Assembly (NCBI GenBank): GCA_964373925.1
Contig: CAYJWS010000015.1
Coordinates: 1-20,116 of the forward strand
Direction: 5' to 3'
DNA: 20,116 bases
Origin: CAYJWS01 sp964373925
GTDB lineage: Bacteria; Patescibacteriota; Patescibacteriia; Buchananbacterales; GWA2-38-13
Shown here: one piece after another, positions 1 through 6,815 of the stretch
Position numbering within the stretch: the first letter of the stretch is position 1
How the letters are laid out: each line of letters starts with the position of its first letter
Position numbers and translations under genes: made by a program
Notes under the pieces: model-generated
What the model saw: only the letters and a program-made list of their open reading frames with translations
The model's database searches: none
Told to the model about the DNA's origin: nothing

Positions 1-320
1 CCGTTGGCGTCCGCGCGGCGGAATTTAATCTCGCAGGCATCGCCGATGCCGTTGGTATTGGTATCGAGTTGATCGGGATTGGCAAGATTCACGCAGTTAT
101 CGCAAGCATCGCCAATGCCATCGCCGTCGCTATCAAGTTGTGTTGGATTTGAAGTGGTCGGGCAGTTATCTAAATTATTCGCGTACTCATCGCCATCTTG
201 GTCTTCGGCTTGATTGCAGGCGTTGCCAATGCCGTTGGCGTCAGCATCTTCTTGGCCGGGATTTGCAGTTGTTGGACAGTTGTCGGTGTTGTTAGGAACG
301 CCATCGCCATCAGTATCCAC
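1..320 (-). repeat. Coding repeats: thrombospondin type-3 calcium-binding units
   Basis: About four related units encode the C-terminal part of the giant protein seen here. Key recurring motifs are DSDGDGIGDAC, DNCPTT-x-NP and DTNTNGIGDAC, which are the Asp/Asn-rich Ca-binding loops and paired Cys of TSP3 repeats. The array is still continuing at base 1, so the number of units is a minimum. Such arrays usually form a rigid calcium-dependent stalk or a spacer close to a cell-surface anchor. Confidence 0.8.
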
Positions 321-3300
321 AACAGGCAAAACCAGCGGCAGGAAGTCCCCGCTGTTTTGAATGTTGCCGCCCGAGGTGTAGGGCAAAAGCGTATTACCCA
401 GCCCATCACCATCAGTATCCTGCCCCGTGTAGTCATGCCAGAAGTTCCCGCCCAGAAAACTCCCTTGGATGATGTTAGCACCCGCGGTCTTCGCAATATT
501 CCACGTGTTGGTGCCATTGTCACTCGCGTTCAGATTGTTTTCAAAACGGTTGTTATAGATGAGGTTGCCCGTGCTGCCTTGCAGCACTATGCCGTTGATG
601 TTGTTGATGATCTGATTAGTGTAAACAGTCGTAGTTTGCGAATCAATAATGGTAATCCCGGTCTCGCCGCCACCGATGAGGTTGCCAGTGATGGTGTTGC
701 TGCTTGAAGGATCAACATTGACGTTGACGGCATTGTCAATGATTGTGTTCCCAAAGATGGAATTTCCGGTTGCATTAGTGAGCTTAATTCCCACATCATG
801 CTTTTGAATAATGTTGTTGGAAATGGTATTGGAGTTACTATCCCAGACGCGAATCGCGGTCCAAGGGAAAGGATTTTGTACCGGCAGGTTTCCAGTGAAA
901 GTATTGCCGGAGATGACAGAATTACTTGCGAGCAGTACAACTCCGTAGACTTTTCCGCCGACAAACGAATTATTGCTCATCGTATGGCCGCTCCCAACGA
1001 TTTCAATACCGCCGCCGCTATTGAAAGTACTCACCCCGTTTGTGTCAAATATATTATTAGTAATCTGGACATTTTGCGTGGTCAAACACACGGCGTCAAT
1101 TCCAAAATTACCATTGTTCTTAAACGTATTACCGTTGATGGAGATATTTGAGCACCCGGACACGCCTTGAATGGCAATGCCGCTGGCAAAATTCTGAATC
1201 ACGCAATTTTGAATAGTGATGTTGCTCTTTTGGTTGATGTCAATACCAAAGTGCGTGCCCTGACCGGTGAGCGTGTGGCCTTGGCAGTCAATAGTGATAC
1301 CATGAGCGCCAACATTCAAAGCCGTCTGTGGGCAGGCGAGATCCTGATTGAGGATCAAGTTCTGATTGACGGTCATGCCGCAAGCAATCGCCTGGGGGTT
1401 GATAGTGACTGTAGTAACGCACTGAGATGAATTGCCAGAATCATCAGTCGCGGTCCAAGTAACTTGAGTTTGCCCAAGCGGATACTGGACCGGGGCATTA
1501 TTGGTAAGGGTCAAAGAGACATCACAGGTGTCATTCACGGTTGGATTTGGCAACGTCACAGGATCACCCTCAAAAAATTGTACTTGGGAAACACAAGTGA
1601 TGGTGGGCTTCGTGGTGTCTACTACCGTGATTGTTTCTTGACAGGATGCAATGTTGCCCGCGACATCGGTTGCGGTCCACGTTACCAAGATCGCGCCGAG
1701 CGTAAATTGTCCTGGGGCGTTGTTTGTCACTGCCGCAATTCCGCTGACTGCATCCGCGGTCGTTGGGGCCCCCACATTGACGTTTTGACCGGAGGGACTG
1801 GTGCACTCATTTTGCACATTTACCGGACAGGTAATGGCCGGAGGTGTTGTGTCAATGTTGACAGTTTCTTGCTTGGTGGCTTCTACATTATTGTTGTTAT
1901 CTACGGAGCGGTACTGCAGAACATGCGCCCCATCAGGAGTGACGGAAAATGGAGCAGTGTAGGTCACCCACGGCGCGCCATCAATGTTATATTCGGTTTT
2001 CTGAACTCCGGAACCGCCGGCGTTATCAACCGCCGATAACGTCACGGTCACATTTGAACGCCACCAGCCGGCTTGGCCTGGAGTGCCGGCAAGTTGCAGG
2101 GTTGTAACCGGCGGCACGGTATCACCAAGGGGAATGGTGTACACTCCAAGATTCGTCTGGCCAGGATTGAGCGATCCGGCAATTTCCTGCAAATCTATAA
2201 CTTGTCCATCATCTGAAAGAAATTCAATTTTTAATGTATAGGAACGATTTGAATCAAGCTGGGTGCCGTCCACAGTCCAGTTGAAACTTCCTGAACTTCT
2301 TGGAATAAATATCTCTTGCCTGTCATCATCCAAAAACTCATTGCAGGAAGCGTTTTCAATGGTGGAATAGCAACCGCGACACAATCGATCGGTAATCTGA
2401 CCGCCTATAACACCGCCCTGCGAATCTTGGACCTGCGCAAACATATTTGGCACGCCTGTTGAAGTTAATGTAAATCGGACTCCAGTGGTTGCCGAAATTG
2501 CAAGAAGCATATTGTGCCAATTCGGAGCGTCTGTTCCAAAGTCCGTGGCAAGGTACTGGGTTGAGAGCGCGCTATTCGCACCAGCATTAAGCAGTACGGC
2601 CCCTGATGTTTCAAGCCAAATATTCAGACCGCTAAAATCGCGCGCGGCGATACCAGCCCAATTATGCTTATCCGTATCTGCCCATTGATGGGTAATAACA
2701 TTAGCTCTATGGTTCAAGACAGCTTGTGCCTCATTTCGAAGCGCTACTGGCAGCGCTCCATCATTGTTCAACACAAAAGCGAAATCAAATAAATCTCGGT
2801 GGTCATTAGAACCCCAAGTGAACATGTTAATCGTGGAAGTGGCATGACCGCTGATTTTAAATTTCCTATCATTGGCGCCTGCCGTGCCAGGGTTAATATA
2901 ATTAATTATCTGCTGTGCCAAATCATTGACATCTGTTACCAGCGCTGGAATTTGAGAAACTTTTAAGGCCGCCAGCGTGTCTTCATTGGCGCCATCCGGA
3001 TCATTAAATACCTGAAATTGATTTACTAAAAATGTTGAGAGATCATTATTGGAGATAAACGGATCGGCAATAAGTTTATTTTGAAAATGGTCGTAGGGAA
3101 AACCCAGTCCTCCCACACCGGCATTTGGAGGCATGGTTTCACCGCTGGCAATAACAAAGTCCGTAAGGTTCCTTAGCTGATATCCAACTTCAATCATACT
3201 CATCAAACAGGCTTCAAAAATAACATGGGAAAATGTTTTTGGCACCGGTGTGATTGGATCGTCTACTGCATCCTGCAAACCATGAATAATCCCGTTTTTT

Positions 3301-5177
3301 AAGGCTGGCATCAAAAGGCGATTTCCGCTAGCGTCGTCATCGCAAATCCCTTTCCAGCCTAAACCGTGATCTTGACCAAAAAGCATATATTCATCGGCTG
3401 GATAAAACTCTTTTGACCACGAGATGACATCGCGCAAAGTGTTCTGCAAAGCATAATCCTGATTTGCTCCCCAGTTTCTCACACTCATCGCATTTCCCGG
3501 TCTTACATAATAACTCATAGTATTCGCCCCAATATGATCTCTGGTAAATACTTCACTCATGATATTTGTTGATCCAACAGCACGGATGCGATTACTGACA
3601 TTCGTCGTGTGTCCGGCAAGATTAGTATCTTCCGTAATGTAATTTATTATAGTATGACGCTGATGCGGAATCGTTGGCGACCCCCCGCGCGCGGCTACGT
3701 CTGGATGCGCGCCCGCCTCGATAGCGCCGCTGGCCGTGGCGTCAGGATTGGGAATACGGTCTTGTTCGTACCACCGTATAATAGCGCTGGGGAAAAGTTG
3801 AAATACTAAGAGTTTGCGGAAGTGGGGAAGATATGCGTTAGTTAGCTGCATTCCCGGGGTTTGCAAATTGAGACCGAGTGACCACGTATCCGTATTACTG
3901 ATAAAAAAATCACGCTTAATGTGAAACGGCTCTTCCGGTGGACCTGAAAAGTAGCTGGTGGCCGTTTGGTCACCGGGTGAACTAAGATAGTCATTGCCCG
4001 TGTCAAAAGCAATGGTCGTATCAGTTCCCGTGTCATACTTCGCTGCTTTTTTTGGCCACGCGTTGTCGCTCCCGCGATGCCGAGCTGACCAAACTTCACT
4101 CGTGGCTACGTTGTCGCAGACGTTGACAATTTTATGTACCGGCCACACCGGAACGGAGTTTCCTTTTTGATCTGGGCTGATATCCAGCTTGCCGCGGACC
4201 ACCTGCGACTTCCACTTGTTGGGCGGGTCGGGTATGAGCGCGGGCGCCGACCAGCTGTCACCATCCCAAAATGAATGCCGGGGCCAGAAGGTTGGTAGGG
4301 TGACTTCATAGGGATCAGGATCTCCTGGGCAAATTTCTGACTGCATATCAATAAAATCGTACCAAACCGCCACTGCCTGTTGGCGCGTAATGGGCGCAGT
4401 GGCCGGATCGACGACAACGGCATTGAAGTTAAGAGCGGTCGAAAGCTGAATAAACCCTGATGCAAACACTCCACCGCCAAGCGGTACGCCCGTGTGATTT
4501 GCGGTTCCGTCAATGTGACTAGAGGCGGTCCACGTGCTGGTGTTTCCATTCCAGCGCGAAAAATGAATGCCTGACGTGGTGTTATTGATGCACGGGTTAC
4601 TATTAATAATGTGATACCAGATGGCTAACCCTTGACCATTATTGTCTATCGCCACCGAAGGCGCCACGTGATACTCGTTTTCTGCAGCCGCTACGATTGT
4701 GCCTTGGTCAGCAATGCCGGCTGTGCCATCAACGTAGCGCGCCCAGCGCAGGTCACCTTTCCATTTATCAATCAGGGACGGATCTTCCGCTGTGCCGCAG
4801 TTGATTTGGCCAGTTACCGTAAACCGAGTGTAGACAACAATCGCATACCCTTCACGAGAAAAAGCAACCTTTGGCATTGCCGGAAACGGAGCGCCACTAG
4901 CGCCTCCCGCCCCGATAGTTCCAGGCGTATCCAGTGTTGGTGCCGCTGGATCTCCAGAAAACCAATTCCACCCGGTGATCGGATTTGGTTGGGTTGGAAT
5001 TGCCGGCGTATGACCACGAAAGAGATATCGCACGTTATTATTCACCAGCTCCTCATACACCACAATCGCGTCCACGCTGTGGGGTGCGACTTGGGCGGAG
5101 GCCGGAACCGCCAAGGCGAACTGGGTAAAGCCAAAAATTCCGATGGTTAAAATTATTGAGCTGAAAAATTTTTTCAT
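1..5177 (-). CDS. Giant secreted multidomain protein with clostripain-like (C11) peptidase, HYR, beta-helix and TSP3 repeats (3' end outside window)
   Basis: I read this frame codon by codon from the ATG at 5177 to base 3. There is no stop, so at least 1725 residues are encoded and the C-terminus is missing. Residues 1-29 are a signal peptide (KK, hydrophobic core, ALA/ASA cleavage sites). Residues 30-500 are beta-rich with W-x-G and AVWY-like repeats, perhaps a propeller. Residues ~505-895 resemble peptidase C11: QDHGLGW carries the likely catalytic His604 and FEACLMS the likely nucleophile Cys657, 53 residues apart, close to the clostripain spacing. ASGETMPP and GFPYD follow as in that family. 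Residues ~1017-1110 are an Ig/OmpL47-like module (VDNAGGSG, YRSVDNNNNVEA). Two HYR modules end in VTWTATD-x-xGN (~1111-1186, ~1186-1259). Residues ~1260-1586 are a NosD-type beta-helix rich in N-x-I turns, ending FWHDYTG. TSP3 calcium repeats run from ~1620 on. No Shine-Dalgarno site is visible. Family knowledge suggests an extracellular, calcium-dependent, Arg/Lys-directed protease; the substrate is unknown. Confidence 0.88.
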   Translation of the reverse strand, partial: MKKFFSSIILTIGIFGFTQFALAVPASAQVAPHSVDAIVVYEELVNNNVRYLFRGHTPAIPTQPNPITGWNWFSGDPAAPTLDTPGTIGAGGASGAPFPAMPKVAFSREGYAIVVYTRFTVTGQINCGTAEDPSLIDKWKGDLRWARYVDGTAGIADQGTIVAAAENEYHVAPSVAIDNNGQGLAIWYHIINSNPCINNTTSGIHFSRWNGNTSTWTASSHIDGTANHTGVPLGGGVFASGFIQLSTALNFNAVVVDPATAPITRQQAVAVWYDFIDMQSEICPGDPDPYEVTLPTFWPRHSFWDGDSWSAPALIPDPPNKWKSQVVRGKLDISPDQKGNSVPVWPVHKIVNVCDNVATSEVWSARHRGSDNAWPKKAAKYDTGTDTTIAFDTGNDYLSSPGDQTATSYFSGPPEEPFHIKRDFFISNTDTWSLGLNLQTPGMQLTNAYLPHFRKLLVFQLFPSAIIRWYEQDRIPNPDATASGAIEAGAHPDVAARGGSPTIPHQRHTIINYITEDTNLAGHTTNVSNRIRAVGSTNIMSEVFTRDHIGANTMSYYVRPGNAMSVRNWGANQDYALQNTLRDVISWSKEFYPADEYMLFGQDHGLGWKGICDDDASGNRLLMPALKNGIIHGLQDAVDDPITPVPKTFSHVIFEACLMSMIEVGYQLRNLTDFVIASGETMPPNAGVGGLGFPYDHFQNKLIADPFISNNDLSTFLVNQFQVFNDPDGANEDTLAALKVSQIPALVTDVNDLAQQIINYINPGTAGANDRKFKISGHATSTINMFTWGSNDHRDLFDFAFVLNNDGALPVALRNEAQAVLNHRANVITHQWADTDKHNWAGIAARDFSGLNIWLETSGAVLLNAGANSALSTQYLATDFGTDAPNWHNMLLAISATTGVRFTLTSTGVPNMFAQVQDSQGGVIGGQITDRLCRGCYSTIENASCNEFLDDDRQEIFIPRSSGSFNWTVDGTQLDSNRSYTLKIEFLSDDGQVIDLQEIAGSLNPGQTNLGVYTIPLGDTVPPVTTLQLAGTPGQAGWWRSNVTVTLSAVDNAGGSGVQKTEYNIDGAPWVTYTAPFSVTPDGAHVLQYRSVDNNNNVEATKQETVNIDTTPPAITCPVNVQNECTSPSGQNVNVGAPTTADAVSGIAAVTNNAPGQFTLGAILVTWTATDVAGNIASCQETITVVDTTKPTITCVSQVQFFEGDPVTLPNPTVNDTCDVSLTLTNNAPVQYPLGQTQVTWTATDDSGNSSQCVTTVTINPQAIACGMTVNQNLILNQDLACPQTALNVGAHGITIDCQGHTLTGQGTHFGIDINQKSNITIQNCVIQNFASGIAIQGVSGCSNISINGNTFKNNGNFGIDAVCLTTQNVQITNNIFDTNGVSTFNSGGGIEIVGSGHTMSNNSFVGGKVYGVVLLASNSVISGNTFTGNLPVQNPFPWTAIRVWDSNSNTISNNIIQKHDVGIKLTNATGNSIFGNTIIDNAVNVNVDPSSSNTITGNLIGGGETGITIIDSQTTTVYTNQIINNINGIVLQGSTGNLIYNNRFENNLNASDNGTNTWNIAKTAGANIIQGSFLGGNFWHDYTGQDTDGDGLGNTLLPYTSGGNIQNSGDFLPLVLPVVDTDGDGVPNNTDNCPTTANPGQEDADANGIGNACNQAEDQDGDEYANNLDNCPTTSNPTQLDSDGDGIGDACDNCVNLANPDQLDTNTNGIGDACEIKFRRADAN

Positions 5178-5240
5178 AGCGGATAAAAAATATATTCACT
5201 GGTTGACATTAACTGTGGCGATAATCGAAATTAAGCCAAA

Positions 5241-5381
5241 CTATCTTTTCCACCAGGGGATTGATGGCATTTCGCGCAAAACATTAGTTGCGCAGTGAAT
5301 AGAACCACAGTCATTGTGATAGAATGCATCATCAACCGTAATGATATTGGTAAACCCGTCTAAAGTCAATATCCGGAGGCT
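5241..5381 (-). pseudogene. C-terminal remnant of a protein-arginine deiminase (PAD)-like gene
   Basis: Reading minus from 5381 to the TAG at 5243-5241 gives about 45 residues. They include VDDAFYHNDCG, SIHCATNVLREMP and a terminal PWWKR. As I remember the C-terminus of vertebrate PADs (YH-x3-G-x-VHCGTNV-x-R ... WW), the matches are YH, Gly, HC, TNV, R, P and WW. The spacing from the catalytic Cys to WW is the same. The Cys codon is at 5292-5294. PADs turn peptidyl-arginine into citrulline. The fragment ends at the left end of an ISL3-like element, where an in-frame stop follows, and nothing resembling the rest of a PAD appears on the other side of the element. It is therefore a dead 3' remnant. 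Its stop lies 63 bases before the start of the giant peptidase gene on the same strand, so the two were probably once co-transcribed. Confidence 0.8.
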
Positions 5382-5401
5382 CTATAATAAATAGTGTGGT
5401 G
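5378..5401 (+). repeat. Left terminal inverted repeat of the ISL3-like element
   Basis: The end begins GGCTCT, a start reminiscent of ISL3-family termini, and ends in the 13-base core aaatagtgtggtg. Against the reverse complement of 5911-5934 it matches at 17 of 24 positions. The mismatches are the outer two bases and a five-base block in the middle. Confidence 0.7.
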
Positions 5402-5477
5402 TATAACTCAAAAGTAGTGCTAATCTTAGCTTAGAACAAGACCTAACCAGGTTAAAACTAAAATTAACCACCACTGT

Positions 5478-5591
5478 ATGAATAAGAATACCATTCAATT
5501 ATTCAATGTGCCAGAGAGTTTATGGGTGAATACCATTGAAAAAATTCTGCCCATGCTCGCATCACTGCTGACAGGTTCCCTGCCTGTATGA
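5478..5591 (+). pseudogene. Possible N-terminal scrap of the ISL3-like transposase
   Basis: A 37-codon frame starts MNKNTIQLFNVPESLW and stops at 5589-5591. Its position after the left repeat and the LFNVPE-like opening would suit the first residues of an ISL3 transposase, before an internal deletion joins it out of frame to the C-terminal part. The similarity is weak and the piece could be chance. Confidence 0.25.
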
Positions 5592-5925
5592 AGCGTGGTT
5601 CATAAAAGAGAAGCTGAGAGATATGTATCGCGCGCGAAATACGCCTCAAGCCCAAGAAATATTTGAATACATTCTTGCCTTGCTTGAAGATTCTCATTAC
5701 TCAAGATATTTTGAGCCATTCAAAAAAACGCTCAAACTGTGGAAAGAAAATATTTTAAATTATTTCAACCATTACACGACCAACGCGTACACAGAAGGAG
5801 CTCATACAAAAATAAAACTTATGAAGCGAGTATCGTATGGTTTTAGAAACATTCATAACTATATTGCCAAAATGATGCTGGCATTTTTACCACTCTATTG
5901 GATACTCAATCACCACACTATTTGA
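5572..5925 (+). pseudogene. ISL3-family transposase, C-terminal fragment
   Basis: The frame is open from 5572, after a stop at 5569-5571, to the TGA at 5923-5925. The first internal ATG is at 5623, but similarity already starts around 5587 (YEAWFIKEKLRDMY). Hallmarks of the ISL3 DDE transposase C-terminus follow in order: a Leu-rich helix, F-KKTLKLWKENILNYF, then TTNAYTEG carrying the third catalytic acid (Glu of TEG), KIKLMKRVSYGFRN, and a terminal hydrophobic helix. The N-terminal zinc finger, helix-turn-helix and first two catalytic acids are absent, so no active transposase can be made. Confidence 0.8.
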
Positions 5926-5934
5926 CGAAGAGGT
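5911..5934 (-). repeat. Right terminal inverted repeat of the ISL3-like element
   Basis: It contains caccacactattt (5911-5923), the exact reverse complement of the left core, and ends agaggt, which pairs with the left GGCTCT at four of six positions. It overlaps the transposase stop codon. Confidence 0.7.
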
Positions 5935-5941
5935 AAAATAT

Positions 5942-5970
5942 TTGTTCCAATCAAATTAATTTGATATTAT
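5942..5970 (+). promoter_or_regulatory. Weak promoter candidate enclosing a 16-base palindrome
   Basis: TATTAT at 5965-5970 is a good -10 match. TTGTTC at 5942-5947, 17 bases upstream, is only a half match to -35. Between them lies the perfect palindrome atcaaattaatttgat (5950-5965), where a repressor operator would sit. It could drive the exported-protein gene at 6085 with a leader of about 110 bases. AT-rich palindromes also arise by chance, so this is tentative. Confidence 0.3.
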
Positions 5971-6074
5971 TACATGTGGGGGGGAATTGTACTTTTTTAA
6001 AAAAATTAAGTTCTTTACAATCAGGGGACTCGTATACGATGAATGTTTTTTATTAGTTTTTCCGGTTTTTACAT

Positions 6075-6080
6075 AGGAGG
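6075..6080 (+). promoter_or_regulatory. Consensus Shine-Dalgarno site that sets the start of the next gene
   Basis: AGGAGG ends four bases before the ATG at 6085. This favours 6085 over the in-frame ATG at 6043, which would put hydrophobic residues ahead of the signal peptide and lacks such a site. It is the only clear AGGAGG found before a gene here. Confidence 0.75.
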
Positions 6081-6084
6081 TTGT

Positions 6085-6699
6085 ATGAAAAAGTTTTTAT
6101 TTGTCTCATTCATATATTTCATTTTTTTCGCAATTTGTTTGTGCGGCGCAAAAAAAATTGTCTTTGCAATTCCTCAAGATATCCCAAAAATAGACCAAAA
6201 AAATACGCCAAAAGAAAACAATATTTTAGACCAGGCAAAGCGCCTAGGCATTGCTGAAATAAAAAAGTCAATGAGATTTGACACCTTTGAGTCTAAAAAA
6301 TATAAAGGTGAAACATATGATATAGTCATTGATGAAAAAGAAGCAAATAAGGCAGGCCTTTCTCCGGATGAAATTAAGAAATCATTGGAAGACGCGATGG
6401 AATCTCGAAGCGACAGAAGAGAAGATGGAAAAATTACCATTGAAATTCAAGATGATCAAGAGAAGAAAGCACAAGATTCATCAGAAAAAAATCCAGAAAA
6501 GCAAGAAACGAAAAAGAAATTTGTCGCCAAGATCCAAAAAACAAAGCATCCAGATAACGCGCATCAGGACAGTAAAAAGCCTAGTGAAAAAAAGTTAATT
6601 ATGGATGATAAAAAATCGCTTACCATCACTACAGAAGGAGCGTGTGAAGCCCAAAATAAGGCGCTTCTCGAATCAGTCAAATTTGATAATCCCGTTTAA
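6085..6699 (+). CDS. Exported, highly charged protein of unknown function
   Basis: I do not recognise this 204-residue product. Residues 1-28 are a signal peptide or N-terminal anchor (MKKFLFVSF, a Phe/Ile-rich core, then VFA before IPQD). The rest is hydrophilic, dominated by Lys, Glu, Asp and Gln. The part at ~45-105 may be folded (MRFDTFESKKYKGETYDIVI, then a helix with SPDEIKKSLEDAMES). The stretch at ~110-175 is a low-complexity K/E/Q segment that is probably disordered. A single Cys sits near the C-terminus (EGACEAQN). It is the only intact gene on the plus strand and stands alone, with an AGGAGG site in front and a strong hairpin terminator behind. Base composition matches the AT-rich core of the genome, not the giant gene to the left. 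A periplasmic or surface-attached role is inferred from the signal peptide only. Confidence 0.8.
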   Translation: MKKFLFVSFIYFIFFAICLCGAKKIVFAIPQDIPKIDQKNTPKENNILDQAKRLGIAEIKKSMRFDTFESKKYKGETYDIVIDEKEANKAGLSPDEIKKSLEDAMESRSDRREDGKITIEIQDDQEKKAQDSSEKNPEKQETKKKFVAKIQKTKHPDNAHQDSKKPSEKKLIMDDKKSLTITTEGACEAQNKALLESVKFDNPV

Positions 6700-6728
6700 T
6701 GTTTCTAAAAATCTCCCTGATATTAATG

Positions 6729-6762
6729 TGACGGATACACCGAAAGTATCCGTCATTTTTTT
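6729..6762 (+). terminator. Rho-independent terminator of the exported-protein gene
   Basis: A perfect 10-base stem (tgacggatac / gtatccgtca) with a 7-base loop is followed by seven T on the plus strand, 29 bases after the stop codon at 6699. Confidence 0.9.
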
Positions 6763-6776
6763 AAATCATAATCTTC

Positions 6777-6806
6777 AAAAAAGAACCCGTACATGGGTTC
6801 TTTTTT
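6777..6806 (-). terminator. Bidirectional hairpin terminator downstream of clpB
   Basis: A perfect 12-base stem (aaaaaagaaccc / gggttctttttt) encloses a 6-base loop. The A and T runs at the stem ends allow termination in either direction. It lies nine bases beyond the clpB stop and also backs up the preceding plus-strand terminator between the convergent genes. Confidence 0.85.
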
Positions 6807-6815
6807 GTTTTACTT

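Larger units (their letters stand above)
5378..5934 (+). mobile_element. Decayed, internally deleted ISL3-family insertion sequence
   Basis: The ~557-base element is bounded by imperfect inverted repeats of about 24 bases. These share a perfect 13-base core (aaatagtgtggtg at 5389-5401, its reverse complement at 5911-5923) and an outer CTCT. It holds the last third of an ISL3-type transposase, reading right, whose stop codon lies in the right repeat as is usual for compact insertion sequences. Complete ISL3 elements are well over 1 kb, so most of the transposase is gone. I see no target-site duplication (tatccgga on the left, aaaatatt on the right), which fits an old insertion with flanking loss. 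It cannot move by itself. A full-length relative elsewhere in the genome could mobilise it through the ends. Confidence 0.75.

Noticed and set aside
1..320. Direct-repeat appearance suggesting a CRISPR or non-coding satellite
   Set aside because: The repeats are in-frame coding units of TSP3 type with diverged sequence and no regular spacers.
198..2039. Several plus-strand open frames of 65 to 190 codons opposite the giant gene
   Set aside because: They are the antisense of an open 1725-codon frame with recognisable domains. Their translations show no motif, signal peptide or start signal.
4106..4549. Other-frame minus-strand open frame of 147 codons inside the giant gene
   Set aside because: It overlaps the signal-peptide-led frame in another phase. 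Its product is Pro/Arg-rich with no domain; the real frame continues through it without a stop.
1..5177. Possibility that the giant gene is broken by frameshifts
   Set aside because: I checked every triplet in the frame for tta, cta and tca on the plus strand and found none. Domain motifs follow one another in the same frame.
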